Source: a virus. Taken from it: a stretch of 57,826 nucleotides of DNA. Location of the stretch: IMG/VR virus record IMGVR_UViG_3300006104_000001, positions 1-57,826 of that record; one strand, 5' to 3'. The stretch's first letter is position 1, and the number at the start of each line of letters is the position of its first letter. Below are positions 45,033 to 52,018 of this stretch, piece by piece. The position numbers and the translations under genes are program-made. The notes below the pieces were generated by a model, which was given only the letters and a program-made list of their open reading frames with translations, searched no databases and was not told the origin of the DNA.

Positions 45033-45646
45033 AAAATCTTATTTTTTTGATATTTTTTTTGATTCTTTGATTTGTTATTTATTTTTTTATTAGATTGCTC
45101 TGGTGCCAATTCCGCAAATGGCACCGAGTGAGGGTTGGTCGTGGTGCCAAGTGGTGCCAATTTTATAGGGTATATCCCCCGTAGGGGGATACCCTGAAAT
45201 GGCACTAATGGCACTAGACCTACCCCGATGCCATTCCCAGTTGGTGCCATTTTTGCACTGGATTGATTTTTGGCACTGGATCGTGGAGATCTCGAAATGG
45301 AGTTATTGGGGATACCGGAGCATTCCCTAGAAACCTCGCCTTTCGCTCGTAAACGGCCTTTCTGCTCGTTTTTATTCGTTTTGGGTGATCCGATAGCACC
45401 CTGCTCTTTTTGCTCCGTTTTTTTGGCTTCTCGCAAATCCCTCCGACGTTGTTGCCATGCTCGGACTAACTCTCTTGAATAATCGAGATTATTAGCACGC
45501 CATTCTCGGACTCTTTGGCGTTGCTTTTCCAATGCCAGAGGTGACATGAACATTGGGTATTCCTTGCCATTGGAATGCCGGTTCATCTTGATGAAGATAA
45601 ATCCGTCCTCCCTGACAAAACCTTTCTTGGGGATTTCCTTTGTCAT
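45029..45646 (-). CDS. Hypothetical basic protein upstream of terminase (205 aa)
   Basis: The ATG at 45646 overlaps the previous stop as ATGA. The first 85 residues look folded (KKGFVREDGFIFIKMNRHSN, then LEKQRQRVREWRANN, a basic helix); the rest is low-complexity and Lys/Asn/Ser-rich. The second half is encoded by the stretch that carries eight GTGCCA/TGGCAC hexamers and a hairpin, so that part of the protein may just be read-through of a DNA site. A DNA-binding role is possible; the family is unknown. Confidence 0.6.
   Translation of the reverse strand: MTKEIPKKGFVREDGFIFIKMNRHSNGKEYPMFMSPLALEKQRQRVREWRANNLDYSRELVRAWQQRRRDLREAKKTEQKEQGAIGSPKTNKNEQKGRLRAKGEVSRECSGIPNNSISRSPRSSAKNQSSAKMAPTGNGIGVGLVPLVPFQGIPLRGIYPIKLAPLGTTTNPHSVPFAELAPEQSNKKINNKSKNQKKYQKNKIL
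45101..45278. repeat. TGGCAC/GTGCCA iteron cluster with central hairpin
   Basis: The hexamer GTGCCA occurs four times on the plus strand, each as TGGTGCCA (45101-45108, 45142-45149, 45152-45159, 45242-45249). TGGCAC occurs four times (45119, 45200, 45209, 45271). In the middle is an inverted repeat, AGGGTAT-AT-CCCCC/GGGGG-ATACCCT (45167-45195), with a GTA loop. About 0.1 such hexamer would be expected by chance in 180 bp. Its location just ahead of the small-terminase candidate suggests a packaging (pac/cos-type) site, or else a replication origin. Confidence 0.8.
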
Positions 45647-45882
45647 TCGATAGCCTTGAGGACACTCATCTCGGAGAGTTTTCGCTCGTGTTCGAGGTGG
45701 ATGGGTTTTCCGGTGAGGTGAATGAGTTCCCATACGAGTTCAAGGCCTAGCTCGATGAGATGCTTCCGATCGGCCTGGAGTTGGATCGTCTCGCGTTCGA
45801 GAATCCGGGCGTGTTCGAGGATCGAGGTGGCTAGGCATCCGTTGGGGGATACGAGTTGATCGGTTCGAGGTGTTGGGATCAT
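45643..45882 (-). CDS. TPRTD-type small protein (79 aa), first late gene
   Basis: The start at 45882 is preferred: AGGA lies 10 bp upstream and the protein then opens MIPTPRTDQLVSPN, like the plus-strand gene at 52222 (TPRTDE). A longer frame from 45957 would add a signal-peptide-like stretch (FFIFFCVLSVSLFAPA), which could be real. The rest is a long helix (ILEHARILERETIQLQADRK). It is the first gene of the late leftward unit. Function unknown. Confidence 0.6.
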   Translation of the reverse strand: MIPTPRTDQLVSPNGCLATSILEHARILERETIQLQADRKHLIELGLELVWELIHLTGKPIHLEHERKLSEMSVLKAIE

Positions 45883-45958
45883 CGGGCGATTTTCCTGCAG
45901 GGATCGAGCGGGTGCAAATAGGGAAACAGACAGAACGCAAAAAAAGATAAAAAACATA

Positions 45959-46012
45959 TTGATCTTTTTTCTCGGCGCGTGTAAAAGATTACCCAAGGTG
46001 AAAAAAGATCAA
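45959..46012. promoter_or_regulatory. 13-bp perfect inverted repeat between divergent units
   Basis: TTGATCTTTTTTC (45959-45971) and GAAAAAAGATCAA (46000-46012) are exact inverted copies, separated by 28 bp. They lie in the gap between the leftward late unit and the rightward accessory unit. Each arm contains GAAAAAAGATCAA pointing toward one of the two units. A shared operator or paired promoter elements would explain this. Confidence 0.6.
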
Positions 46013-46059
46013 ACGATCATTGGACGCCGAAGCTAGATAAACACTACATCCAAGACTCA

Positions 46060-46374
46060 ATGAAACTCGAAGACATGACTCCATTCCAGCAGGAGCTAGC
46101 GAAGAACCTGCTTGTTGCAATCCGCAAAGCTCGTGCCGCCGGAACTGAATATATCAACGCCGAAAATCTGGCACAGATCACCACCGCTCCAAGTCAATTC
46201 CTGCAGGGAGCGCCCAAGGGAACAAACGCACGTTGGGCATACGTCGAGATGATCCGCGACATCATGAATGCCGCCATCGAGCGCGACAAAGAAAACAAAC
46301 GCCGCAAACGTGCCGCTCGCAAGGCCACGAAGCAACACATCCTTTCTGTGCTTCTTTCCGAGATAATTGACTAA
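46060..46374 (+). CDS. Paralogous small protein A (104 aa)
   Basis: First gene of the rightward accessory unit. MTPFQQELAKNLLVAIRKAR, AENLAQITTAPSQFLQGAPKG and a helix after it align well with the gene at 49912 (TPYQLALAKNM, PSNFLEGSPKG), so the two are duplicates. This copy has an extra basic tail (KRRKRAARKATKQ). Function unknown; a small DNA- or protein-binding adaptor is possible. An A-rich element lies 60 bp upstream. Confidence 0.75.
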   Translation: MKLEDMTPFQQELAKNLLVAIRKARAAGTEYINAENLAQITTAPSQFLQGAPKGTNARWAYVEMIRDIMNAAIERDKENKRRKRAARKATKQHILSVLLSEIID

Positions 46375-46396
46375 CAGACACAAATCTCACACCTAC

Positions 46397-46909
46397 ATGA
46401 AACACATCGACAACCCCACATTTGGCAACCCTATGACCACATACACAACGCAGGAGGCCTCGCGCCTGATCACGTTTGATCTCGATAATGGCGACTCTCC
46501 GGCGCTCATGACATACGAGAACGAGAGCAACACCGAGACGATTCAGATTCACATCGACGAGGTATTTGACTTTGAGGAGGCCTCCGGTGAGGAATTGCTT
46601 GGGGATGTCCTTCCCGACAACCTTTTCGCAAACCTGCTTGCATGGGCAGAGGGCGAAGAGATCTTGGAACATCAGATTGCTCCCGACACATCGCTTGACA
46701 TCTCCGGCACCGACTGGCGTGTGATCGAGACAGGTGGAGGTTGCACCGCACTCACCTTTGGCAAATCGGAAAACCTCGTTACGTCCATCTACGGCGCTCG
46801 TGTTCCGTTGAAGGGAGAGGACGTAATCGTGTGGCACCACGGATTGCAATTCAGGTTCCAGGCCGATGCGGTTCCTACGTTTCTCAACACCTATTGCGCT
46901 ACATACTAA
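46397..46909 (+). CDS. Hypothetical acidic protein (170 aa)
   Basis: The start at 46397 (MKHIDNPTFG) is preferred because the upstream leader resembles those of neighbouring genes; 46433 is the alternative. The protein is acidic and beta-rich (LITFDLDNGDSPALMTYENE, DWRVIETGGGCTALTFG). It shares one base with the next gene (TAATG). No family recognised. Confidence 0.65.
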   Translation: MKHIDNPTFGNPMTTYTTQEASRLITFDLDNGDSPALMTYENESNTETIQIHIDEVFDFEEASGEELLGDVLPDNLFANLLAWAEGEEILEHQIAPDTSLDISGTDWRVIETGGGCTALTFGKSENLVTSIYGARVPLKGEDVIVWHHGLQFRFQADAVPTFLNTYCATY

Positions 46910-47034
46910 TGAAACTCCTACGCAACCTTGCCATTGCAATCTTTTGGACATCGCTCCCATTCGCGGTGATCACCTTCAGCATCTTCATCAGCAACCACGA
47001 CAAGGCTATGGCTCGCGCCTACGCCGGAAAGTAA
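46909..47034 (+). CDS. Small membrane protein (41 aa)
   Basis: The ATG overlaps the previous stop (TAATG). One transmembrane helix (LAIAIFWTSLPFAVITFSIF) is flanked by a basic N-terminus and a polar end. It is a short but clean case of a single-pass membrane peptide in the early unit. Function unknown. Confidence 0.6.
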   Translation: MKLLRNLAIAIFWTSLPFAVITFSIFISNHDKAMARAYAGK

Positions 47035-47063
47035 CAGACACAACCCAACAACAGACACAACAA

Positions 47064-47324
47064 ATGAAACACAAGCACCTAGTAGTCATCGGACGCATTC
47101 CCGACGAGGAGAACGTCTCTATGGCATTCACAAACAAAACCATGGAGGGGGCACGCATCGAGTTCGATATCGAGATGATCAATACGCACATCGAGAACAA
47201 TGCCGAAACTCCGGAGGAGGAAGAGGAGATCCGCGACAACGGAACCTACGTTGACCTAATCCTGACATCAGAATCCGAAATAAAAATCGCATACACCGAA
47301 ATAGCAATCGCATTCAGAAACTAA
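47064..47324 (+). CDS. Hypothetical acidic protein (86 aa)
   Basis: An 86-residue protein with beta-like edges (KHLVVIGRIP, YVDLILTSESEIKIAYTEIA) and an acidic centre (ETPEEEEEIRDN). It begins after an ACAGACACAACAA leader of a kind seen before several of these genes and has no Shine-Dalgarno. A DNA-mimic or small inhibitor is conceivable from the charge, not shown. Confidence 0.65.
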   Translation: MKHKHLVVIGRIPDEENVSMAFTNKTMEGARIEFDIEMINTHIENNAETPEEEEEIRDNGTYVDLILTSESEIKIAYTEIAIAFRN

Positions 47325-47342
47325 TCCATACGCATCAATACC

Positions 47343-47699
47343 ATGAATACGAGCATTGTCATTAAAGACATCCCCGAAGGTAATAACCAATTCTCGCAAA
47401 TTAGCGTGAGTTATCACAAGAGCCGCAAGGGATATTTCCTTGTAACTGCACCATACGAAGCAGGGTGGCGCGGCCTACAGACATTCAGTTTAAGCAAAAT
47501 GAAGTTTGAATTGATCGAAACCGCATCTCGGTTTTCCGCAAAGCGCCTGGAGACCTTGGCAGAGATCGAGAAATGCAGGATCGAGGCAAACACTAATGAG
47601 ACTAACGCATTACTCTACGAGCATGGAGTAATTGGGCATGACGCATACGAAAGCGGATGCCGCAACATCGAAGATAGCAACGTCCACTTGGCCTCCTAA
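47343..47699 (+). CDS. Hypothetical protein (118 aa)
   Basis: The first half reads as beta strands (SIVIKDI, QISVSYHKSRKGYFLVTAPY) and the second half as a charged helix (SAKRLETLAEIEKCRIEA). No motif recognised. It is one of the contiguous accessory genes of the rightward unit. Confidence 0.65.
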   Translation: MNTSIVIKDIPEGNNQFSQISVSYHKSRKGYFLVTAPYEAGWRGLQTFSLSKMKFELIETASRFSAKRLETLAEIEKCRIEANTNETNALLYEHGVIGHDAYESGCRNIEDSNVHLAS

Positions 47700-47725
47700 T
47701 CACTCACTCATCAATTCAAGAATCT

Positions 47726-48376
47726 ATGAACATCAAGATCACCAACATCGAAACAGGCGATAGTTACTACGCTCGGAGTAGTTCGGAATGCTTAACCGAT
47801 ACAGAGGAAAGTGCATGGGAAAGCGCCTTTGATACCAACCGCACCATTGGCATGGGTATCATCGTTGCGGAACCGATTAACGAGATCGGGCGTTGCATCT
47901 TCACCGAGGAATCGTGTTCTTCCATTGAAGTATCGACAAAGGTTGCAATCGCTTACCTTCGAGCCAGCAAATTCACAGGGATCAAAGCACAGATTGATTA
48001 TCCTGATGGCAAGATCCTGACTACGGACGACATCATGTTTCCGTCCTCTCTTAATCACTTTGACGAGGTTAGCAGGGCATTGGAAATCCTTTGTCACCGA
48101 AGCATCGCTGAATACTCCAATCCCATCGACAGGACCGGCATGGATTACGAAGTAAAAAGGCACATGGGAATGCCATACATCGAGGTGGGTGAGTTTCGAT
48201 ACTCACTCATTCCACAAATCCTTCCAGGCCTCGGTGGATACCGCAGGCGAGTTACCTGGAATGCAATGGATTCGGAAGGGGATTACCTAGAGAAGGACGT
48301 TTCATTCCATACGGCCTTTCTGCACGCAACCAAAGACGCCTTTGTTTGTGAACTGAACGCAATCAACCGGGACTAA
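47726..48376 (+). CDS. Hypothetical protein (216 aa)
   Basis: A mixed alpha/beta protein (MNIKITNIETGDSYYARSSS, then SSIEVSTKVAIAYLRAS, later GYRRRVTWNAMDSEGDYLE). No catalytic motif, metal site or membrane segment is visible. Codon use matches its neighbours. Function unknown. Confidence 0.65.
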   Translation: MNIKITNIETGDSYYARSSSECLTDTEESAWESAFDTNRTIGMGIIVAEPINEIGRCIFTEESCSSIEVSTKVAIAYLRASKFTGIKAQIDYPDGKILTTDDIMFPSSLNHFDEVSRALEILCHRSIAEYSNPIDRTGMDYEVKRHMGMPYIEVGEFRYSLIPQILPGLGGYRRRVTWNAMDSEGDYLEKDVSFHTAFLHATKDAFVCELNAINRD

Positions 48377-48380
48377 TCAC

Positions 48381-48668
48381 ATGACAACACAACACACTCA
48401 AACCATTTGGACCCAAGGAGAAGATAACCCTCTTAAAATTTACGGAAATTATACGTCCATAGCATCGGTTGATGGAGTTCACGCGACCGGAGCAAGAACG
48501 CATGAAGAAGCATTGGCAAACGCCCGACTCATCGCCGCCTCTCCGGAACTACTTTATGCCTTGCAAGACACGCTCGAAGAACTGAAACACGCGGCGCATA
48601 TCGTCAACTTGAACGCCGAAGTAATTGAGACAGCACGAGCCGCAATCGCCAAGGCAACTCAACCATGA
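48381..48668 (+). CDS. Conserved phage protein with NARLIAASPELL motif (95 aa)
   Basis: The stretch HEEALANARLIAASPELLYA followed by a helix and ARAAIAKA is a pattern seen in many phage-encoded proteins of unknown role. The N-terminus is a short beta region. It overlaps the next gene by 4 bp (ATGA). Confidence 0.72.
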   Translation: MTTQHTQTIWTQGEDNPLKIYGNYTSIASVDGVHATGARTHEEALANARLIAASPELLYALQDTLEELKHAAHIVNLNAEVIETARAAIAKATQP

Positions 48669-48892
48669 ACATAGCAACCGAAACCCAGCGCTTTGTTCAC
48701 AGCATCGAACCGCTTTTCTTTTCGTGCTTAAAGCTATCGAGGCATCACAACCTGGACGAGATTAGGATAAGCACAGGCAGGGCAAAAGAGATCTACCAAG
48801 ATCTTGCCCGCTTAAAACTCATGCTCAAAGAATTGGAAAGGCCAGAACGATCAAGGGATACACACCTCGATGCTATCTTTAACCTGAATTGA
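48665..48892 (+). CDS. Hypothetical helical protein (75 aa)
   Basis: A 75-residue, Arg/Leu-rich helical protein (LARLKLMLKELERPERS) with no recognised domain. Its start overlaps the previous stop and its stop is followed 2 bp later by the next ATG, so it is part of a coupled string of genes. Confidence 0.65.
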   Translation: MNIATETQRFVHSIEPLFFSCLKLSRHHNLDEIRISTGRAKEIYQDLARLKLMLKELERPERSRDTHLDAIFNLN

Positions 48893-48894
48893 TT

Positions 48895-49104
48895 ATGGAT
48901 AATCCTGAAAACGAAATCGACGCAATCACCGACGCACTACTCAGGCTATACCGAAAGCATGGCATGAGAATCACCAAGCTCTCACTTCGAGCGGCAGTAA
49001 GCCACTTCGCACATGAGAGCATAGAACCCCTGGACGACAAGGGAGAGATTGAGAACAGAATCAACCAACTGGCAAACGCAATCACGAACACGCAAGCATC
49101 ATGA
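48895..49104 (+). CDS. Hypothetical helical protein (69 aa)
   Basis: The ATG at 48895 is used rather than a TTG at 48889 that overlaps the previous stop. The protein is helical and charged (ITDALLRLYRKHGMRITKLS) with an acidic C-terminal half (IEPLDDKGEIENRINQLA). It ends in an ATGA shared with the next gene. No family recognised. Confidence 0.6.
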   Translation: MDNPENEIDAITDALLRLYRKHGMRITKLSLRAAVSHFAHESIEPLDDKGEIENRINQLANAITNTQAS

Positions 49105-49466
49105 CACAGACACTTGAACTTAACGGAGGCCTAGCAACCTACACCCGAAACGATCATGGAGAATGGGATCTTGTTTCATGGAAAGCCCCGGAGAGAACCC
49201 GCTTCACTTACTTTCGCAACATGGCAAGGGCGCTTCGTTCCAAAGGATACATCCTTGAGAAGACATCTTGGGCAGACGGATGGAAGATCAAGGCACAGGG
49301 CGATTACTGGACAAGGTGGACCCTATACCTATCCCCCGACAACAAATGGTCTATCTACGACTCCATTCCTGACATCCTTCGAGGCGAGGATATTGCAGAC
49401 GAGAGAAGGGTAAAGACGCAATGCGATCAGCACGAAATCCTAACTTATCTTCTTTTCTTCGCATGA
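49101..49466 (+). CDS. Hypothetical beta-rich protein (121 aa)
   Basis: A 121-residue protein with Trp/Tyr-rich strands (EWDLVSWKAPERTRFTYF, GDYWTRWTLYLSPDNKWSIYD). The aromatic pattern suggests a small compact sandwich. Its stop overlaps the start of the sigma-like gene as ATGA, so the two are co-translated. Confidence 0.65.
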   Translation: MTQTLELNGGLATYTRNDHGEWDLVSWKAPERTRFTYFRNMARALRSKGYILEKTSWADGWKIKAQGDYWTRWTLYLSPDNKWSIYDSIPDILRGEDIADERRVKTQCDQHEILTYLLFFA

Positions 49467-49915
49467 CCTCAAAAATATCGGATATTTTGTATAGTGAATT
49501 TATCAAGGGTGGAAATAATCACGCCACTAAATTCCTAAAAAAAGAAGTAGATATTTTTATTAAAAGAGTCTTATTAGAAAGAAAAAAAATAGCAAAAAGG
49601 TTAATTAAAAAGTCAAAAATAGAAACAAACCCCCAACCATTAAATATAAAAACTGTTCTTTCAAAAAAAGAAATGGAAGTTTTTATTTCCAAGTTTGGAT
49701 ATGAGGGGACCCATAAATCATCAAATTCTTTGGCAAAAATATTAAAAGTCTCAAACAGATATATTTCTTGTATCCAAAAAAATGCTTTAAGAAAAACACG
49801 ATGGGCAATCGAACGGTGGGAAATAAGAGAACAAAGAAATGGTTGGACATATACGCCTGAAGAAAAAAAAGAAATTCTTGAAGAAGAAATCATGGAATAC
49901 ATAAAAAACAAATGA
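49463..49915 (+). CDS. Sigma-region-4-like DNA-binding protein (150 aa), AT-rich
   Basis: Residues 74-116 (FISKFGYEG, then SSNSLAKILKVSNRYISCIQ and KNALRKTRWAIE) match the layout of sigma-70 region 4, the HTH that reads the -35 box, including the ending KNALRK. No region 2 (the -10 reader) is visible, so it may act as an anti-sigma, activator or partial sigma. The gene is about 27% G+C over the 240 bases I counted, against roughly 50% nearby, and it is very Lys- and Ile-rich, which suggests recent transfer. It sits in a normal ATGA-coupled context. Confidence 0.6.
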   Translation: MTSKISDILYSEFIKGGNNHATKFLKKEVDIFIKRVLLERKKIAKRLIKKSKIETNPQPLNIKTVLSKKEMEVFISKFGYEGTHKSSNSLAKILKVSNRYISCIQKNALRKTRWAIERWEIREQRNGWTYTPEEKKEILEEEIMEYIKNK

Positions 49916-50166
49916 CTCCCCTCACCCCTTACCAACTGGCACTTGCCAAGAATATGGCAGAGGCCTTGCAACGAGCCAGGGCGTCCGGCGCTACCATGAT
50001 GACATGGAAAAACCTCATGAAGATCACGAAGATGCCTAGCAATTTCCTTGAAGGATCCCCAAAAGGGTGGAACTCCTTCAATGAATGCGTCGATCACTTG
50101 ATGGCAAGCCTCGATCACCCCACGACCGATCCGAACATTATGATCCTTGCAGATCAATTCGCTTGA
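49912..50166 (+). CDS. Paralogous small protein B (84 aa)
   Basis: This gene duplicates the one at 46060: LTPYQLALAKNM, ALQRARASG and ITKMPSNFLEGSPKGWN match it closely. It lacks the basic tail of the first copy. Its ATG overlaps the sigma-like gene's stop (ATGA). Function unknown. Confidence 0.75.
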   Translation: MTPLTPYQLALAKNMAEALQRARASGATMMTWKNLMKITKMPSNFLEGSPKGWNSFNECVDHLMASLDHPTTDPNIMILADQFA

Positions 50167-50182
50167 CGCTTCACTCCCATGA

Positions 50183-50398
50183 ATGTCAGAACAACAGACA
50201 GAAGACAGGCAAAGACGAGCCGCAATCGTTTTAAGCAACCCAACCGGATTCAAAGTCTGCGAAGGTTGCGAAAGCATTATCCGCTCCGAGGCCTCCTTCT
50301 GTCCTCTGTGTCATGCATATCGGTTCAATGAAGATCCGAAGGATGTCATCGAGGGGGCAATCCTCATTGCCATGCGTCCATCTACAATTCAACTCTAA
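50183..50398 (+). CDS. Zinc-ribbon protein (71 aa)
   Basis: Two CxxC knuckles (VCEGCES and FCPLCHAY) spaced 13 residues apart form a zinc ribbon. The N-terminus is charged. Such small ribbons bind nucleic acid or act as adaptors. No further domain is present. Confidence 0.7.
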   Translation: MSEQQTEDRQRRAAIVLSNPTGFKVCEGCESIIRSEASFCPLCHAYRFNEDPKDVIEGAILIAMRPSTIQL

Positions 50399-50411
50399 CC
50401 ACCACAATTCA

Positions 50412-50633
50412 ATGAAACTCAATTTAAGCGAATCCTTCCTAGTGGAGGAGATCCATCAGTCCGGAGAAAACGAAAAAATTATGATCTTCGAGGGACTGGT
50501 ATGCCCCAGGCACAAATACCCTATCCCCTCCAAAATATACGAGGGAGATCGTCCTAATCTTAACTGGCCGGCCTTTCTCATGCACTTGACCTCGAAGGTG
50601 CCACTTCAACCACGTTATCGCCGTGTTGCGTGA
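50412..50633 (+). CDS. Hypothetical protein (73 aa)
   Basis: A 73-residue protein with a polar N-terminus (MKLNLSESFLVEEIH) and one Cys-containing stretch (GLVCPRHKYPIPSKIYEG). The start at 50412 follows directly on the previous gene's end. No family recognised. A 100-bp gap without a gene follows before the SSB-like gene. Confidence 0.6.
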   Translation: MKLNLSESFLVEEIHQSGENEKIMIFEGLVCPRHKYPIPSKIYEGDRPNLNWPAFLMHLTSKVPLQPRYRRVA

Positions 50634-50735
50634 ACTATTTCACTTTCTTTGCTGTTTCATCATATCGGCGGCAATTATCCACATTTTCCATTCCAGATTC
50701 CATTAACAGACAAAACCCTAACACCTACACTAAAA
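50634..50735. other. 102-bp gap before the SSB-like gene
   Basis: This AT-rich gap contains no frame I would call. TTTCAC, 17 bp, CATATC (around 50639-50667) is a weak promoter candidate and the end has the ACAGACA-type leader seen before other genes in this unit. No hairpin is visible. Confidence 0.35.
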
Positions 50736-51050
50736 ATGATTAAAGTAAGCATCGACGTAACCAAGATTGAAAAACACCGCCTCTTCGAGGGAAAGCCTCG
50801 TCAGAGTGACGGAGGCATCCCGAAGTATCTTTCCTGCGCTCTCCTTGAGAACAAGGACGGACCCGACAAGCACGGCAATCAAGGCTTCATTGTCCAGGAT
50901 GTCAGCAAGGCCGAGAGGGAGAGTGGCGTCAAAGGCGTCATCATTGGCAACTGGCGCGATCTGGACACGACTCCGAAGCCCGCACCCGCTCCGGTAGCAC
51001 CTCGCGCCGTGCATTCTGCATCAACGGCGCAGGATGACATCCCATTCTAA
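50736..51050 (+). CDS. SSB-like single-stranded DNA-binding protein (104 aa)
   Basis: The start at 50736 (MIKVSIDVTKIEKHR) fits the OB-type beginning of phage SSB-like proteins: KYLSCALLENKDGPDKHGN and QGFIVQDVSKAERES. The C-terminus is the hallmark acidic tip DDIPF after a Pro/Ala linker, the surface that recruits partner proteins in SSBs. It would protect single strands during RecT/RecE-like recombination and primase-helicase replication. Confidence 0.82.
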   Translation: MIKVSIDVTKIEKHRLFEGKPRQSDGGIPKYLSCALLENKDGPDKHGNQGFIVQDVSKAERESGVKGVIIGNWRDLDTTPKPAPAPVAPRAVHSASTAQDDIPF

Positions 51051-51246
51051 TCGCCTTACCTGGAATGGACGCAAGGAAGCTAAACGCATCGCAGGTGAAA
51101 TGCTCCGTATTCACAGAGAATATCCGGGATCTCTTGACGATGAATCGGATCAATTTATCGCGGCTATCCTCATCCATCGTTTCGGCGCTCAAGTTGTCAC
51201 GAGGGATCGTTATGAACGCATTCTAAAGACCGAAGATCATGAGTGA
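51034..51246 (+). CDS. Hypothetical protein (70 aa)
   Basis: A 70-residue basic/helical protein (WNGRKEAKRIAGEMLRIHRE) that starts 17 bp inside the SSB-like gene, in a different frame. The overlap is longer than usual, but no later ATG gives a sensible protein. Its stop overlaps the next gene's start by 8 bp. Confidence 0.55.
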   Translation: MTSHSNRLTWNGRKEAKRIAGEMLRIHREYPGSLDDESDQFIAAILIHRFGAQVVTRDRYERILKTEDHE

Positions 51247-51448
51247 TTACGATGACGAATGGAGTGAGGAGAAGCCCAAGAAAAAGAACTCCTGTAGAGG
51301 AATGGCTACGTTTCCACACAAACAGGCCGCGACTCAATCATGGGATAACAAGCGAAAGGCAGGTCGGCTTCCCAAGCATCAACGTCCCTATAACTGCAAA
51401 ATCTGCAAAGCGTGGCATGACGGAATACCTCCGTCGTTCCGCGATTAA
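51239..51448 (+). CDS. Small Cys-containing phage protein (69 aa)
   Basis: CRGMATFPHKQAA in the middle and YNCKICKAWHDG near the end put three cysteines and two histidines in positions that could hold zinc. Similar small proteins recur in phage genomes without known role. An intrinsic terminator follows 4 bp after its stop. Confidence 0.65.
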   Translation: MSDYDDEWSEEKPKKKNSCRGMATFPHKQAATQSWDNKRKAGRLPKHQRPYNCKICKAWHDGIPPSFRD

Positions 51449-51451
51449 CTC

Positions 51452-51486
51452 AAGAACCTAGAACTGATCCATCTAGGTTCTTTTTC
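51452..51486 (+). terminator. Intrinsic terminator
   Basis: AAGAACCTAGA (51452-51462) and TCTAGGTTCTT (51472-51482) form a perfect 11-bp stem with a 9-base loop, ending in a run of T. It separates the SSB group from the downstream small genes and is the clearest terminator in the window. Confidence 0.88.
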
Positions 51487-51516
51487 ATTAAGGATCAACC
51501 AACCCATACAAACATC

Positions 51517-51831
51517 ATGTCAGAAAACATCATAACAAAGGTGGAGAACGTCCTCTCCGAGGCCGCCTCTGGTATCAAGCATGACTACCAAGTGTTGCTG
51601 AATGCTCTTAAAGAGCTTTTTGCACATCATCAGGAAGTCACCGGAGAGAAGCCGGAGATCTCCGCAAGCGAGATCCATCCTGAATCACTCGCAGAGGTTA
51701 GCGCCGCTACTGGCGTCCCTGTTGCAGAGATCACCGGAGCAGGTGGAGTTGTCCCTCCTACGTCCCAGGCAGAGGCCGTCACCGACCAAGGCGATACTGC
51801 CCCTTCTGTCACCACAAAGCCAACTCTGTAA
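51517..51831 (+). CDS. Hypothetical protein (104 aa)
   Basis: Helical and charged at the start (IITKVENVLSEAASGI, NALKELFAHHQEV), Pro/Ala/Thr-rich and probably disordered in the second half. It follows the terminator at 51452, so it may start a new message. No family recognised. Confidence 0.65.
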   Translation: MSENIITKVENVLSEAASGIKHDYQVLLNALKELFAHHQEVTGEKPEISASEIHPESLAEVSAATGVPVAEITGAGGVVPPTSQAEAVTDQGDTAPSVTTKPTL

Positions 51832-51835
51832 TCCC

Positions 51836-52012
51836 ATGAAATCATCAGGAAGACCAAACCCCATGAAGATTAAAGGGGGCAAAGGAAAAGCATCTGCAAA
51901 GTTCAAACCATCACCCATGTCACTGAAGGGATCCATGAAGACCCCCTACGTTAAGGGTAGCCCAATGAAATCACCCAAGCAGACGCTTTGGGAAAAGCAA
52001 CACTCTGATTAA
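51836..52012 (+). CDS. Small Lys/Ser-rich protein (58 aa)
   Basis: A very basic protein with repeats of the form MKxxGxPxPMK (SGRPNPMK, SPMSLKG, KGSPMKSPK). It is probably disordered and may bind nucleic acid. It starts 4 bp after the previous stop. Confidence 0.55.
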   Translation: MKSSGRPNPMKIKGGKGKASAKFKPSPMSLKGSMKTPYVKGSPMKSPKQTLWEKQHSD

Positions 52013-52018
52013 AAAATC

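Noticed and set aside
45101-45278. A CRISPR array at the TGGCAC cluster
   Set aside because: The repeat unit is only 6-8 bp, irregularly spaced and in both orientations, with no spacers of even length.
46262-46960. A 232-residue minus-strand Cys/Val-rich frame
   Set aside because: It is a shadow of two plus-strand genes that have sensible starts and composition.
49519-50277. A 252-residue minus-strand frame opposite the sigma-like gene
   Set aside because: The AT-rich stretch leaves many frames open. It runs against an unbroken series of ATGA-coupled plus-strand genes.
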